DNA of 64,000 nucleotides from Cymbomonas tetramitiformis (taxonomy: Eukaryota > Chlorophyta > Pyramimonadophyceae > Pyramimonadales > Pyramimonadaceae): positions 1-64,000 of the forward strand of contig LGRX02027045.1 in the NCBI GenBank assembly GCA_001247695.2, written 5' to 3'. The position numbers and the translations under genes were made by a program. A model generated the notes under the pieces. It had not been told where the DNA came from. It did no database searches and saw only the letters and a program-made list of their open reading frames with translations. This document shows positions 40,910-49,518 of the stretch, one piece after another; the stretch's first letter is position 1; every line of letters begins with the position of its first letter.

Positions 40910-42118
40910 TCAATCGCTAAGACCACTCGCGTCAGATTCCCATCCGCCCTCAGGTATGATCGTCACCTCCGCTCGCACTCCCGCTAACGCTATCGGTTCC
41001 GGCTCAAACTCGGGCGGGTCACTCTCAACAACAGCTGACTGGACTAAAACGCTCATCTCGCTCAGATCCTCCCTGACAAGCAGTTCAGACAGGAACGCAT
41101 GCACCTCTTCATGTAGGGTTAGGTTGTGGAAAAGCTGTTTTAACAGTGCTGACGGAATCCCATACAAATTCTCTCGCGCTCCCATGCCCTTCGCGAACAC
41201 CCCTCCGGCTCTCATCGCGCGCCCTCCTTGCGCTACTTTCTCGTGCCTACCGTGCTGCCGGAAGAACTCGCAAGGCGTATCGGAATCGCACACTCGCAAG
41301 GGTGTGCGCAACGGAACGTTGGTCCAGATGTGCGTGGGCTTCCTGTATGCGGTCCCGTATTTGCAGTACGTGACGAGGTGCGGAGCTGGTAGATTGCTCA
41401 TGCAGCGACGCGTGTGCAACCCGTGGGGCTCTCTTCCCCTCGGGTTCTCAATGAAGTATGCTTCGGGCCTCAAGTACCGGATGATCTCCAATGTCCTACG
41501 AACTCGCCTGTCCGCAGCACGCAAATCTCGGATGCCTACCGTCTTCGCTTGGCTGTACTCTGTGCAAGGTGGGCTAGCCCAGACTACGTCGAAGTGTCCT
41601 GGTCTGAACTGTCGATAGTCCCATCGCATGATATCCTCGCAATGTGTGGGGCCCCACTTGGGCTGAATGTCTACAGCAACTACTTCGCTGTTGGGAAATT
41701 GCTTAGTGAACTGCCTCTCGACTGACCCGGTCCCACAAAACAATACAAGAATCTTAGACTGGCCGACTGGCTCCTTCTCAAGTGCTGCGGCTCCGTTGAC
41801 TGGCGGCAGGGTGCTCTGAGCAGATACTCTCGCGAAAGTTCCTACTTCCTCATGAAACCTCTCCTCTGGCACCCATGGCATTGCTCCGTCTACCTTGAGC
41901 TCCTCCGATAGCGTGGTCCATACCGCTCCTGCGGACTCGTTGCGTCTCTTACGGACCCTAAGCTTCTCTCGCTCCACTCTCTTAGCCTCGATCCTCTCAA
42001 ACTCCAACAACGCTCGGTTGGGAACACCGGGCCTGCCGGCTCCGTCCCACTCCAGATCCTCTCGGGTCTTCCACTCGTTCTCACTGCGGGGCATTCCTGT
42101 CCACTTGACTCTGTCCAC
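40910..42118 (-). CDS. Element B C5-type DNA methyltransferase with chromodomain-like head
   Basis: 402 residues. The head (DRVKWTGMP, SENEWKTREDL, LLEFE) matches the second half of a chromodomain as found behind integrase in chromoviruses. The enzyme then starts with ILVLFCGTGSVERQF (SAM loop), VVAVDI, VVWASPPCTEYS (catalytic Cys in PPC) and AYFIENPRG (ENP in place of ENV). This set is typical of C5 cytosine methyltransferases of a phage-like type and differs from the DNMT3-like enzyme of element A. All key motifs are present. Overlaps the integrase frame by 229 bp in the -1 frame. Confidence 0.85.
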   Translation of the reverse strand: MDRVKWTGMPRSENEWKTREDLEWDGAGRPGVPNRALLEFERIEAKRVEREKLRVRKRRNESAGAVWTTLSEELKVDGAMPWVPEERFHEEVGTFARVSAQSTLPPVNGAAALEKEPVGQSKILVLFCGTGSVERQFTKQFPNSEVVAVDIQPKWGPTHCEDIMRWDYRQFRPGHFDVVWASPPCTEYSQAKTVGIRDLRAADRRVRRTLEIIRYLRPEAYFIENPRGREPHGLHTRRCMSNLPAPHLVTYCKYGTAYRKPTHIWTNVPLRTPLRVCDSDTPCEFFRQHGRHEKVAQGGRAMRAGGVFAKGMGARENLYGIPSALLKQLFHNLTLHEEVHAFLSELLVREDLSEMSVLVQSAVVESDPPEFEPEPIALAGVRAEVTIIPEGGWESDASGLSD

Positions 42119-43704
42119 CTCCTGCCCTGGCGCTGGCGCGTGCGCGAACGCTCCACCCTCTCGACGTGGGTTTCCTTGCGCCCGCTGACGTCCAACGGAG
42201 GAGGGGGAATCTCCTTAGCTCTCTCAACGAAGCGGCTGCCCGACTCTACTGGCGAAAGCCGGTCCACGGTAAACACATCGTGCACTTTCCACTGCTTAGG
42301 CGTCTGCAACCTATAGGCCGACGGTGCGCCTCTATCGCTCGCGGGAAGGGCCATCTGCCTGTCGCTGTGAAAGACTTCCAGCACCCGAAGGGGCCCAAGG
42401 CGCTTCTTAAGCAATTTCTTGTGCAACCCGCGGTCGCCCGGCTGGGTGAGGTGCGTGGCATCCACCCAAACCTCATCGCCTACTGCGTAACTCCTGGACT
42501 TGTGACGCGCGTCGTACTGGGCGATCTGTTGCTGCTGAGCTAAGAGCAGCTTCTCCCTAGCGAGCTGCAACTGGCGAACAAACTGGCGGGCTGTCTCGTG
42601 GGCTGTACCCTTTTTTACTGCTGCGCCGCTCCCCCCCTTAGCTCGGCCTCTCCGTGATGCAAGTGCTGCCTCCACGAAGAAGTCCAGCTGAGAGGCCGGA
42701 GCGTGACCATACGTCAGTTCAAAAGGGGTGAATCCCGTGACGGCGGAACGAGAGTCATTAATGGCGTACTCGACCGGGGTACACCATAAATCCCAATCGT
42801 GCTGGTTGGCGTCGACGTACGCGCGCAACATGCGTTCGACCGTGTGGTTTGTGTGCTCTGCCTGCCCATCACCTTGTGGGTGGTACGGCGTGGTAGAGGC
42901 AACCTGGACTCCCATCAACCGATGTAGCTCGAGATGCATCTCATCCTTGAAGCGGGAGTCCCGATCACAGACGATCTTCATGGGAGCGCCGTGCAAACGC
43001 CACACTTGGTCGAAATACATGCGCGCGATCTGTGCAGCTGAGCTGTCAGCGTAAAGCATGGGAACTACGTGCACCATCTTGGACAACTTGTCCGTGAAGG
43101 TAGCAAACGCGTCGTACCCTCGCTCTGTGCGGGGCAGCCCAGTGACGAAGTCGATACTAACCACTTGCCACAGTCTTACTGGGACTTGCAGGGGGTTAAG
43201 CTGACCGTCTGGATACCCGTTGCGTGGCCGGGTCTGTTGGCACACAACGCAGGATTTGCACCAGTCGGTGACATCCTTGCTCATGCGTGGCCACCAAAAG
43301 CGACGGGATACCCTGTCCAGTGTCTTATCCCTTCCTGTGTGCCCTGCTGCTGGGGACTCGTGTGCTTCGCGCATCACCAGCTCTCTGAGGGGGGAATCCT
43401 GAGCTAGCACTAGCTGATACCGCCCTTCTGCCACTCGCCATATCATGTCGTCTACCATGCGAAATGTGTCTGTCCTCTGATGTGGGGCTGCGATCAGTTC
43501 CTCCTTCAACGAGCTGAGGTACTGGCTGCGTTCGTATTCCGCTTGCAAGGCGCGGACGAACTCATCAGCCTTCAGTGGGCCTGATGCTGCCCTGGCCCTT
43601 GCCGCAACCCCTGTAGTGACTAAAGGCTCGTCGGGTTCTGCCTCACTGTCCTTTCGCGCAGGCGGCGCTCGGGGCTTTGCCCTGCTGGCTGCTGGGGCCC
43701 ACAC
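41890..43704 (-). CDS. Element B integrase
   Basis: 604 residues. The HHCC zinc site runs from HESPAAGHTGRDKTL to WCKSCVVCQQTRP. The core has D in VSIDFVTGLP, D in CDRDSRFKDEMH and E in GDGQAEHTNHTVERML. The chromovirus-type C-terminal domain ends near QWKVHDVFTVDRL, followed by a low-complexity Arg/Ser tail that is probably read in the wrong frame after the shift into the chromodomain segment. It acts in the nucleus to insert the cDNA. The frame is intact and all three catalytic residues are seen. Confidence 0.9.
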   Translation of the reverse strand: MWAPAASRAKPRAPPARKDSEAEPDEPLVTTGVAARARAASGPLKADEFVRALQAEYERSQYLSSLKEELIAAPHQRTDTFRMVDDMIWRVAEGRYQLVLAQDSPLRELVMREAHESPAAGHTGRDKTLDRVSRRFWWPRMSKDVTDWCKSCVVCQQTRPRNGYPDGQLNPLQVPVRLWQVVSIDFVTGLPRTERGYDAFATFTDKLSKMVHVVPMLYADSSAAQIARMYFDQVWRLHGAPMKIVCDRDSRFKDEMHLELHRLMGVQVASTTPYHPQGDGQAEHTNHTVERMLRAYVDANQHDWDLWCTPVEYAINDSRSAVTGFTPFELTYGHAPASQLDFFVEAALASRRGRAKGGSGAAVKKGTAHETARQFVRQLQLAREKLLLAQQQQIAQYDARHKSRSYAVGDEVWVDATHLTQPGDRGLHKKLLKKRLGPLRVLEVFHSDRQMALPASDRGAPSAYRLQTPKQWKVHDVFTVDRLSPVESGSRFVERAKEIPPPPLDVSGRKETHVERVERSRTRQRQGRRWTESSGQECPAVRTSGRPERIWSGTEPAGPVFPTERCWSLRGSRLREWSERSLGSVRDATSPQERYGPRYRRSSR

Positions 43705-44159
43705 CAGAAGGACCGGCCAGCGCAGCGGGGGTCGACCTCCATCAGGGGACTCGAAGAGGTGGTTGGGACGACCTTTTCGTCCTTCGTGTCAAAGACTTTG
43801 ACCGGATGAAGCCCATACTTGGGGTGAATCAACCGCCTCCAGGGAGCGTCATAGTCTGGCAGAAGGAACATCGCCGAGGTGTTTTCCGGATCGGCGCGCC
43901 ACTCAGCAAGGAAATGCCGAAGAATTCTTTCTATCAAGTCTGAATCCTTCGTGTAAGGGGGGTTGCACCAAACGTGTTTCCCGCGCCACTTTTCCTTCAA
44001 GCAATCGGTCCAATAGGTGTCAACCTGCCGGTTAACGCCCATGGAGTCGCAACACGCGTCAACGTCAAACACCCCGTACTGGGCCGCTATCTCCTCAAAG
44101 CGCTCCCTGATCAGCTTCCAGTCCTGGCGATCTACGACCTGGTCGTAGTGGGAGCTACT
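43620..44159 (-). CDS. Element B Dam-like N6-adenine methyltransferase domain
   Basis: The domain begins about YDQVVDRQDWKLIRERF and FDVDACCDSMG (the F-D-x-D start of phage Dam-type enzymes) and has WCNPPYTKDSDLIERIL (NPPY catalytic motif, 43953-43964) and SAMFLLPDYDAPWRR. This order matches the DNA N-6-adenine-methyltransferase (Dam) family of phages. About 180 residues, near full length for the family. It lies between RNase H and integrase, overlapping both neighbours and in the -1 frame relative to the preceding one. Expected product: N6-methyladenine in DNA; the target sequence is unknown. Confidence 0.85.
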   Translation of the reverse strand, partial: SSSHYDQVVDRQDWKLIRERFEEIAAQYGVFDVDACCDSMGVNRQVDTYWTDCLKEKWRGKHVWCNPPYTKDSDLIERILRHFLAEWRADPENTSAMFLLPDYDAPWRRLIHPKYGLHPVKVFDTKDEKVVPTTSSSPLMEVDPRCAGRSFWCGPQQPAGQSPERRLRERTVRQNPTSL

Positions 44160-47100
44160 TTCTGGGGGCTTAACGGGCTCAGGTACCTTTCCGGCTGCCT
44201 TTGGATGACTCTGGGCCTCAGGGTGGGGAACTTCGGGTGACTCTGGACTTCTGCTGTGGCCTGTTCCCTAGCTCGGTCTGCTCTGGTCATGACTGCTAGC
44301 GATTCGGCATCCCTCAAGGATTTCTCGCCTACTGCTAGGGTGGCAGCTGCGTCCAGCCAAAGGGCCGGCGACTCTACCCACGTGAGCCCATTCAGATGGG
44401 TGAGCTCACCAATGACCGGTGCTGGACTGGTGGGAGGGAAGGACTCGTCCTCGGAATCACTATACTCGAAGGTGGCGCCTAAGACAGATGTGGGATCCTC
44501 GTCCCCTTCGCATCTCTTGCCTTTCGGCTCAGAGTACTCGGGTCCATCAGATCCATCGGTGGTGCGATCCACTGCCCCGAGGACAGAGGTAGGATCCTCG
44601 TCCTCTTCGGACCCCTTGCCTGCCGGTGCGGAGTCTCCGGGCCCATCCGTGGCGCGATCCACAATCCCTTTTTCCTTCAACCCTTCTCTGGCTGACATTT
44701 CCTGATAGTCTGGTCGCCGGGACTGCGCGTCTGGTACTACTAAACAGCGCCCTGGCACGTGCTCCATCTGATGGACTCCTACCTCTACCAAGTCCTCGTA
44801 CCAGCGAGCCTGACGTCGGCTGAGCTCCCTAGCTGGGGCGAAGAGCCACTGAAGGGGTTTATGGTCTCCCATGAGCTTAAATGATGTGAAAATCAGATAA
44901 TGTCTCCAGGTGACCGTGGTGCAATGATGGATGGCACAAAGCTCCCGTTCCCCAGCGTGATAGTTCTGCTCTGCGCTGGAGAACTGCCGGCTTTCAAAGG
45001 CCAGGGGCTGTAAGCCTCGTCCCTGATCCTGCATGAGTACACCCCCTAGTGCTACTCCACTGGCATCTGTCTGCACAAAGAAGGGTCTGGAACCGTCTGC
45101 TGCACCCTTTTGATCGGGTAGGGCCAAGGCTGGGGAGGAGATCAAGGCAGTTTTTAGCTGTTTAAATGCTGCCTTTTCATTCTCGCCCCAGGTCCAGTCC
45201 ACGCCGGATTTGGTGAGGCGGGTCAACGGGTACGCGATATCTGCGAAGTTCTGGATGTACCTCCGGTAGAAGCCACACATGCCCAGAAACTGTCGCACGT
45301 GTGTGACAGTTTCTAGGTCTGGCCAATCGCGTACCGACGCAACCTTATCCTGCTGTGGACGACATCCATCCCGATCCACCACATGCCCTAGGAACCGGAC
45401 TGATCGCTTGCACAATTTGACTTTCGACTTTTTGAGGTAGACTGAATTCTTTCGGCATGCCTCCAGGACCTGGCGGAGGTGGTCGAGGTGTACCTCATGG
45501 GCGCTCTTACCCGGAACCTCAGCCGAGAAAATCATGATGTCATCTACAAATACTCTGCAAAAGGGTAGGTGCCCGAGGTACTGTTGCATCATCCTTTGCC
45601 AGGTACTTGGGGAGTTTGACAATCCCATAGGCATGACCAACCACTCGTACGCTCCAAAGTGCGTAGTCATTGCGGTTTTCTCCACGTCCTCTGCTTTCAT
45701 AGGGACCTGCCAAAATCCCCAAAGGGCATCCATCGTAGAGAAGACGGTAGCCCCTTGTAGATCATCTAAGAGACTCTGGACATCCGGGAGGGGGTACTTG
45801 TCCTTGACTGTGATCTCATTGATCTGTCTGTAGTCAATGACTAGACGCAACTCCTTGGGATTACTCGGCTTGGGGACCATCAGCACAGGGCAGCCCCACG
45901 GAGAGGCCGAGGGTCGTATGTACCCTTTGGCTAAGAGCTCATCTAGCTGTTGCCGGAGTTGCCGCAACTCCTCCTGCGACAGCTTGTACCCTCGCCGGTG
46001 CAAGGCGTTCCCATTCCAATCTGGCCTGAGCCGGACGCCGGACTTGAATTCCCTTGACTGGACTGATTCCGGCAGCTCTGTGCAAATGACATCTGCGAAC
46101 TCCTTTTCCAGATCCCTAAGCTGCTGCCAGATTTCCGGCGACACCGTCTCGTCTATCTCGTCCTCCGGCGGTTCCGGGGAGGCCTGAGCAGTCTGTGGGG
46201 CTGGCGGCGAGGTAGTACCTGGCGGGGCGGCCGGTACCGGCGGGTCTGTGGTCTGCGGAGCTGGCGGCGGGACTGGTGCCGAGGCTCGCGACTTCTGACT
46301 CTGAGGACTCGGGACAGTGGGGACTTTTGGTCCCGGTGGCTGCTCGGTGGAGGGGCCACTTTCAGCACCAGGCTGACCGACTGCTGCGACCTGGTCACGC
46401 CAACGCACTCGCTTACGCCGTGCTCGGGGTCGTCGCTCCGCGACCAGACCCCGGCCCTGCTGGAGCGCCGCGGCTGCCTGCGCGTGCCAGGTGGGTGGCT
46501 TCCCGGCCGCGTGATCCTCTATCGCCTGTCTACGCACCGCTGGCGGAAGCAACGCAAATGCTCCGTTCGCCTCCTGTTTGCTAGCGAAAAAGCTGAGAGG
46601 GTCAGGGTGATCCCCGGCCTCGTCGACCGTACTCGCAAATCCTTGTGGCCTAATATCCTCGACCACCGCCCCTACTCTCTGCAAATGACACGCTCCTTCC
46701 ACGTCACTGTAGCCGGACTCGGAACTGTCCGAGACCAACCCTCCCGGCCCCTCAGACTCCTCAGCTCCGTCCGGCACCGTTGCGCTGGGACGCACGCTGA
46801 CTTCACTATCCTCGGACCCGGAGGAGGGTTCTGACGCTAGGCCTGCTACAACATCGTTGGGGGAATCTTCGTCGTCGTCGGAGTCTCCCCCCCCCTTGTT
46901 GCAGGCCAACGCGCCAAAAGTCCCATCGGGGCCGAGGTAGACGACGAAAGCCTGCTCCTCTCTGTTTCGGAGGGTCCGCAGGTCCCGGCGAGCCCGACGT
47001 TGGCTCAAAAGGACTCCCTGTACCAGTGCCATTGCCGTGTCCTTGGACCGACTGGGGTCCGGTGACCCCGGCGAACAGCCGGTGATGACGACCTCTTCCC

Positions 47101-49036
47101 TGCCCTTGGTGAACCGGACCGAACCCCAGTTCTTATAATCCAGCGTAACCGGGGAAAGGTTCGCCAGCCAAGGACCCCCCAGGATGACATCCACCTTGAG
47201 GTCGAGTGGCATTACCCGAAGCTCAACCTGCTGGCCGTAAGACCCCTTCGACGTCTCAGCAAGGAGCTTGGGCCTGATGCAGGAATTAGCATCATATGTG
47301 GTGCCGTCAGCCACTCGAACCCGCATGGCTTGCTCGTGGCGCACCGGCTTGACGCCGGAGAGCCTCTGCAGTGTACTCTTTGCGATGATATTGGTGGATG
47401 CTCCCGAATCCACTAACACCTTGACTCTGACGCCCGCAATCCAGGCCCAAAACAGCAACAACGTCGGTGTGCGACTGTGCCTGTCGAAACTCCTCGGGCG
47501 CGCTCCCATCGAGGACACCGCTGCCAGGGACTCACACCAGCTCGGACTGATATCGCCGTCCTGCATTATGCAGTCCAGGCGGGTGACTGACGTTTCTGCG
47601 TCGGAGTCACAGTCCGGGAGGCAGTAAGTACACGCGTCCGCTAGCAGGCCGATGGCGACTGCTTTCTGAACTGCACTGCGCTCCGGGAAGTCTGGGGGGG
47701 ACACCGCGACTTGGACTGACGCTGCAGCCAGTTTAGCCGCTATGTGCTTTCTGACTTGCTCGTCCCGGTGCATCAGCTCATTGTCTTGCTGAAGTTCCCT
47801 ATTCTCCCTTTCCAACTCCTCCTTTACGAAGGCGTGGAAGTCCGCATGGCGTTCTGTTGAGGTAGAAGCCGGGTCCCTACCCTCCAACTCGTACCTGCGC
47901 TGCAATCGAGAGGTTCGAAGCGCCTTGTCTTCAGGAGTCAGCCATGGTCTGCGTTTCGGGCCCAAAGCCTGGCGAGCCCTGCTTCGGGTCAACCACGGCC
48001 GACTGGGCTTTGAAGTTCTCTCTGGTGGTGAGAGTTCTTCTCCCTCGGCAGGCTTGGGTTTGGCAACGCGAACAAACCGTCCGAACTCCTGATCCAAGAT
48101 GGCTTTGCGTCGGCGATTGAACTCGCGCACCCTGACGAGCCGCTTCAAGCGCTTATCTAACTCTTCTCGATTCAACTGGGGCTTACTAGTCGTGGGTCCA
48201 AGCTTCTGGCTCATCCGCCTTTGCCCTGCCCTCCAAAGCGCAAGGGACTTGACCGGCCGGACCTCCGACTCTTCCAGCTTTAGATACCTTTCTAGCGCCC
48301 TGATGGCGGAACGCAGGCGAGCACTTGGCTGCTGGGCCTGAAAGGCTTTCCTAACTCTGGGGGGTAAACGCTGAGCTCTGAACTTCCAGTGCCCGCGAAC
48401 TCTCGCAACATCCGACCCCTGGTTCTCCAGGTGCTGTTGGTAGACTGCCCGTGGCTCAACTGTGTGGCTCGACCGGTTTTTACCCCGGGTGTCCGCACCG
48501 GTGATCCAACAGAGCAGCTCCCACGGCTCCTCGGGACGCGGAACTGAGGCGGTTGCTGGGGTTCTGGCGGACTTCCAGAAGTTTGCCTGCTCTCTTTGGA
48601 CGCGCTGCTCGACCTGTTCCCGCTCAGGAGGCTCTGGGCTTTCCGTGCGGGTGGCGGCTAGCATGTCTAAACCTTCCTGCTCATACCTCTCGACTCGACT
48701 CTGGCTCTTGAGGTGGCGCCTGGCGCTGCCACTAAGGTGTCTCCCACACCTTCTCCACCTATCATGCAGCACCTGCATCGCTGTGGACGCCGGCGCGGGG
48801 CCCTTTTGTCCCCCTGACCCCGCAGTGACGGGGCCCGCGCCCTTTACTGCGGGGAGGACGCCCCGGGCTGGGGAGCGTCCTCCTGGACAAAATCCAAACC
48901 GATGGCAGCCAAAGCTTCCTCCACCGACTCGTCCCCTATCAACGCCAGGGTGTCCTCCAGGAGGCACTTGGCCCACTCCTTCGGGCGCTGGCTCGCCTGC
49001 GGACAGTCGCGGGCATAATGGTCCATGCTCTTGCAC
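44132..49036 (-). CDS. Element B protease, reverse transcriptase, RNase H
   Basis: 1,634 residues. A long Arg/Glu-rich linker (about 1-500) leads to an aspartic protease with VLVDSGASTNII near 545. A Pro/Ser-rich spacer follows. RT runs from about 1010, with YRQINEITVKDKYPLPD, GFWQVPM and the catalytic FVDDIMIFS. RNase H has PFFVQTDASGVALGG and ends near VVPDAQSRRPDY. The last 120 residues contain two near-identical copies of an EDEDPTSVLGAVD-type repeat. The frame overlaps gag by 193 bp at its start and the Dam-like domain at its end. No break is seen in the enzyme domains. Confidence 0.92.
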   Translation of the reverse strand: MQEHGPLCPRLSAGEPAPEGVGQVPPGGHPGVDRGRVGGGSFGCHRFGFCPGGRSPARGVLPAVKGAGPVTAGSGGQKGPAPASTAMQVLHDRWRRCGRHLSGSARRHLKSQSRVERYEQEGLDMLAATRTESPEPPEREQVEQRVQREQANFWKSARTPATASVPRPEEPWELLCWITGADTRGKNRSSHTVEPRAVYQQHLENQGSDVARVRGHWKFRAQRLPPRVRKAFQAQQPSARLRSAIRALERYLKLEESEVRPVKSLALWRAGQRRMSQKLGPTTSKPQLNREELDKRLKRLVRVREFNRRRKAILDQEFGRFVRVAKPKPAEGEELSPPERTSKPSRPWLTRSRARQALGPKRRPWLTPEDKALRTSRLQRRYELEGRDPASTSTERHADFHAFVKEELERENRELQQDNELMHRDEQVRKHIAAKLAAASVQVAVSPPDFPERSAVQKAVAIGLLADACTYCLPDCDSDAETSVTRLDCIMQDGDISPSWCESLAAVSSMGARPRSFDRHSRTPTLLLFWAWIAGVRVKVLVDSGASTNIIAKSTLQRLSGVKPVRHEQAMRVRVADGTTYDANSCIRPKLLAETSKGSYGQQVELRVMPLDLKVDVILGGPWLANLSPVTLDYKNWGSVRFTKGREEVVITGCSPGSPDPSRSKDTAMALVQGVLLSQRRARRDLRTLRNREEQAFVVYLGPDGTFGALACNKGGGDSDDDEDSPNDVVAGLASEPSSGSEDSEVSVRPSATVPDGAEESEGPGGLVSDSSESGYSDVEGACHLQRVGAVVEDIRPQGFASTVDEAGDHPDPLSFFASKQEANGAFALLPPAVRRQAIEDHAAGKPPTWHAQAAAALQQGRGLVAERRPRARRKRVRWRDQVAAVGQPGAESGPSTEQPPGPKVPTVPSPQSQKSRASAPVPPPAPQTTDPPVPAAPPGTTSPPAPQTAQASPEPPEDEIDETVSPEIWQQLRDLEKEFADVICTELPESVQSREFKSGVRLRPDWNGNALHRRGYKLSQEELRQLRQQLDELLAKGYIRPSASPWGCPVLMVPKPSNPKELRLVIDYRQINEITVKDKYPLPDVQSLLDDLQGATVFSTMDALWGFWQVPMKAEDVEKTAMTTHFGAYEWLVMPMGLSNSPSTWQRMMQQYLGHLPFCRVFVDDIMIFSAEVPGKSAHEVHLDHLRQVLEACRKNSVYLKKSKVKLCKRSVRFLGHVVDRDGCRPQQDKVASVRDWPDLETVTHVRQFLGMCGFYRRYIQNFADIAYPLTRLTKSGVDWTWGENEKAAFKQLKTALISSPALALPDQKGAADGSRPFFVQTDASGVALGGVLMQDQGRGLQPLAFESRQFSSAEQNYHAGERELCAIHHCTTVTWRHYLIFTSFKLMGDHKPLQWLFAPARELSRRQARWYEDLVEVGVHQMEHVPGRCLVVPDAQSRRPDYQEMSAREGLKEKGIVDRATDGPGDSAPAGKGSEEDEDPTSVLGAVDRTTDGSDGPEYSEPKGKRCEGDEDPTSVLGATFEYSDSEDESFPPTSPAPVIGELTHLNGLTWVESPALWLDAAATLAVGEKSLRDAESLAVMTRADRAREQATAEVQSHPKFPTLRPRVIQRQPERYLSPLSPQKVAPTTTRS

Positions 49037-49518
49037 AGACGGCAGCCCTCGTACTCTGGGGAGCCGAGTCGTTGCCCTGTGGGTGTCGGAGCGCCAGCGG
49101 ATGTCGCCATGGCTAGCAGCTCCTCCGTGACATCTACGTGGGCCAGCAGCTGGACCGAGCGGCTCGTCTTATCCTGGCTCTGCCGCAACTCCCGCTCAGC
49201 CTCTATGGCCCAAGTCAGGAGTTCGTGGCGGCCTTTACTGGCCGTCCGGCTCAGAGTCAGGACCGAAGCGCCTTTCCTCTCGGCTATAAGGAAGACCTTC
49301 CTCCTTATCTCCGGTATCAATCCCGTAAGGAATATCTCCAGCAGCTCCTCTTCCGGCACCGGAGAGGTGAGCTCGTGGGCAGCCAGCATGCTCACGATGT
49401 CGTGAGCAAGGTGCACCCCGTCCCAGAACTCGCGGACCGTGCGAGTCTGTCTGTCCTGACTTTGACGCACGCGACGCAGGAACGGACCGATCGACGCCAT
49501 TTCCCCCTTGTCGGGCAT
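48844..49518 (-). CDS. Element B gag, capsid C-terminal part and zinc knuckle
   Basis: About 224 residues. Starts at an ATG that overlaps the stop of the preceding frame as TGATG (49520-49516). It contains the retrotransposon-gag region EFWDGVHLAHDIVSMLAAHE ... EEELLEIFLTGLIPEI and a canonical zinc knuckle CRLCKSMDHYARDC near residue 160. The product is the RNA-binding capsid protein. Termination-reinitiation at TGATG or a -1 shift could join it to the upstream frame. Confidence 0.8.
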   Translation of the reverse strand: MPDKGEMASIGPFLRRVRQSQDRQTRTVREFWDGVHLAHDIVSMLAAHELTSPVPEEELLEIFLTGLIPEIRRKVFLIAERKGASVLTLSRTASKGRHELLTWAIEAERELRQSQDKTSRSVQLLAHVDVTEELLAMATSAGAPTPTGQRLGSPEYEGCRLCKSMDHYARDCPQASQRPKEWAKCLLEDTLALIGDESVEEALAAIGLDFVQEDAPQPGASSPQ

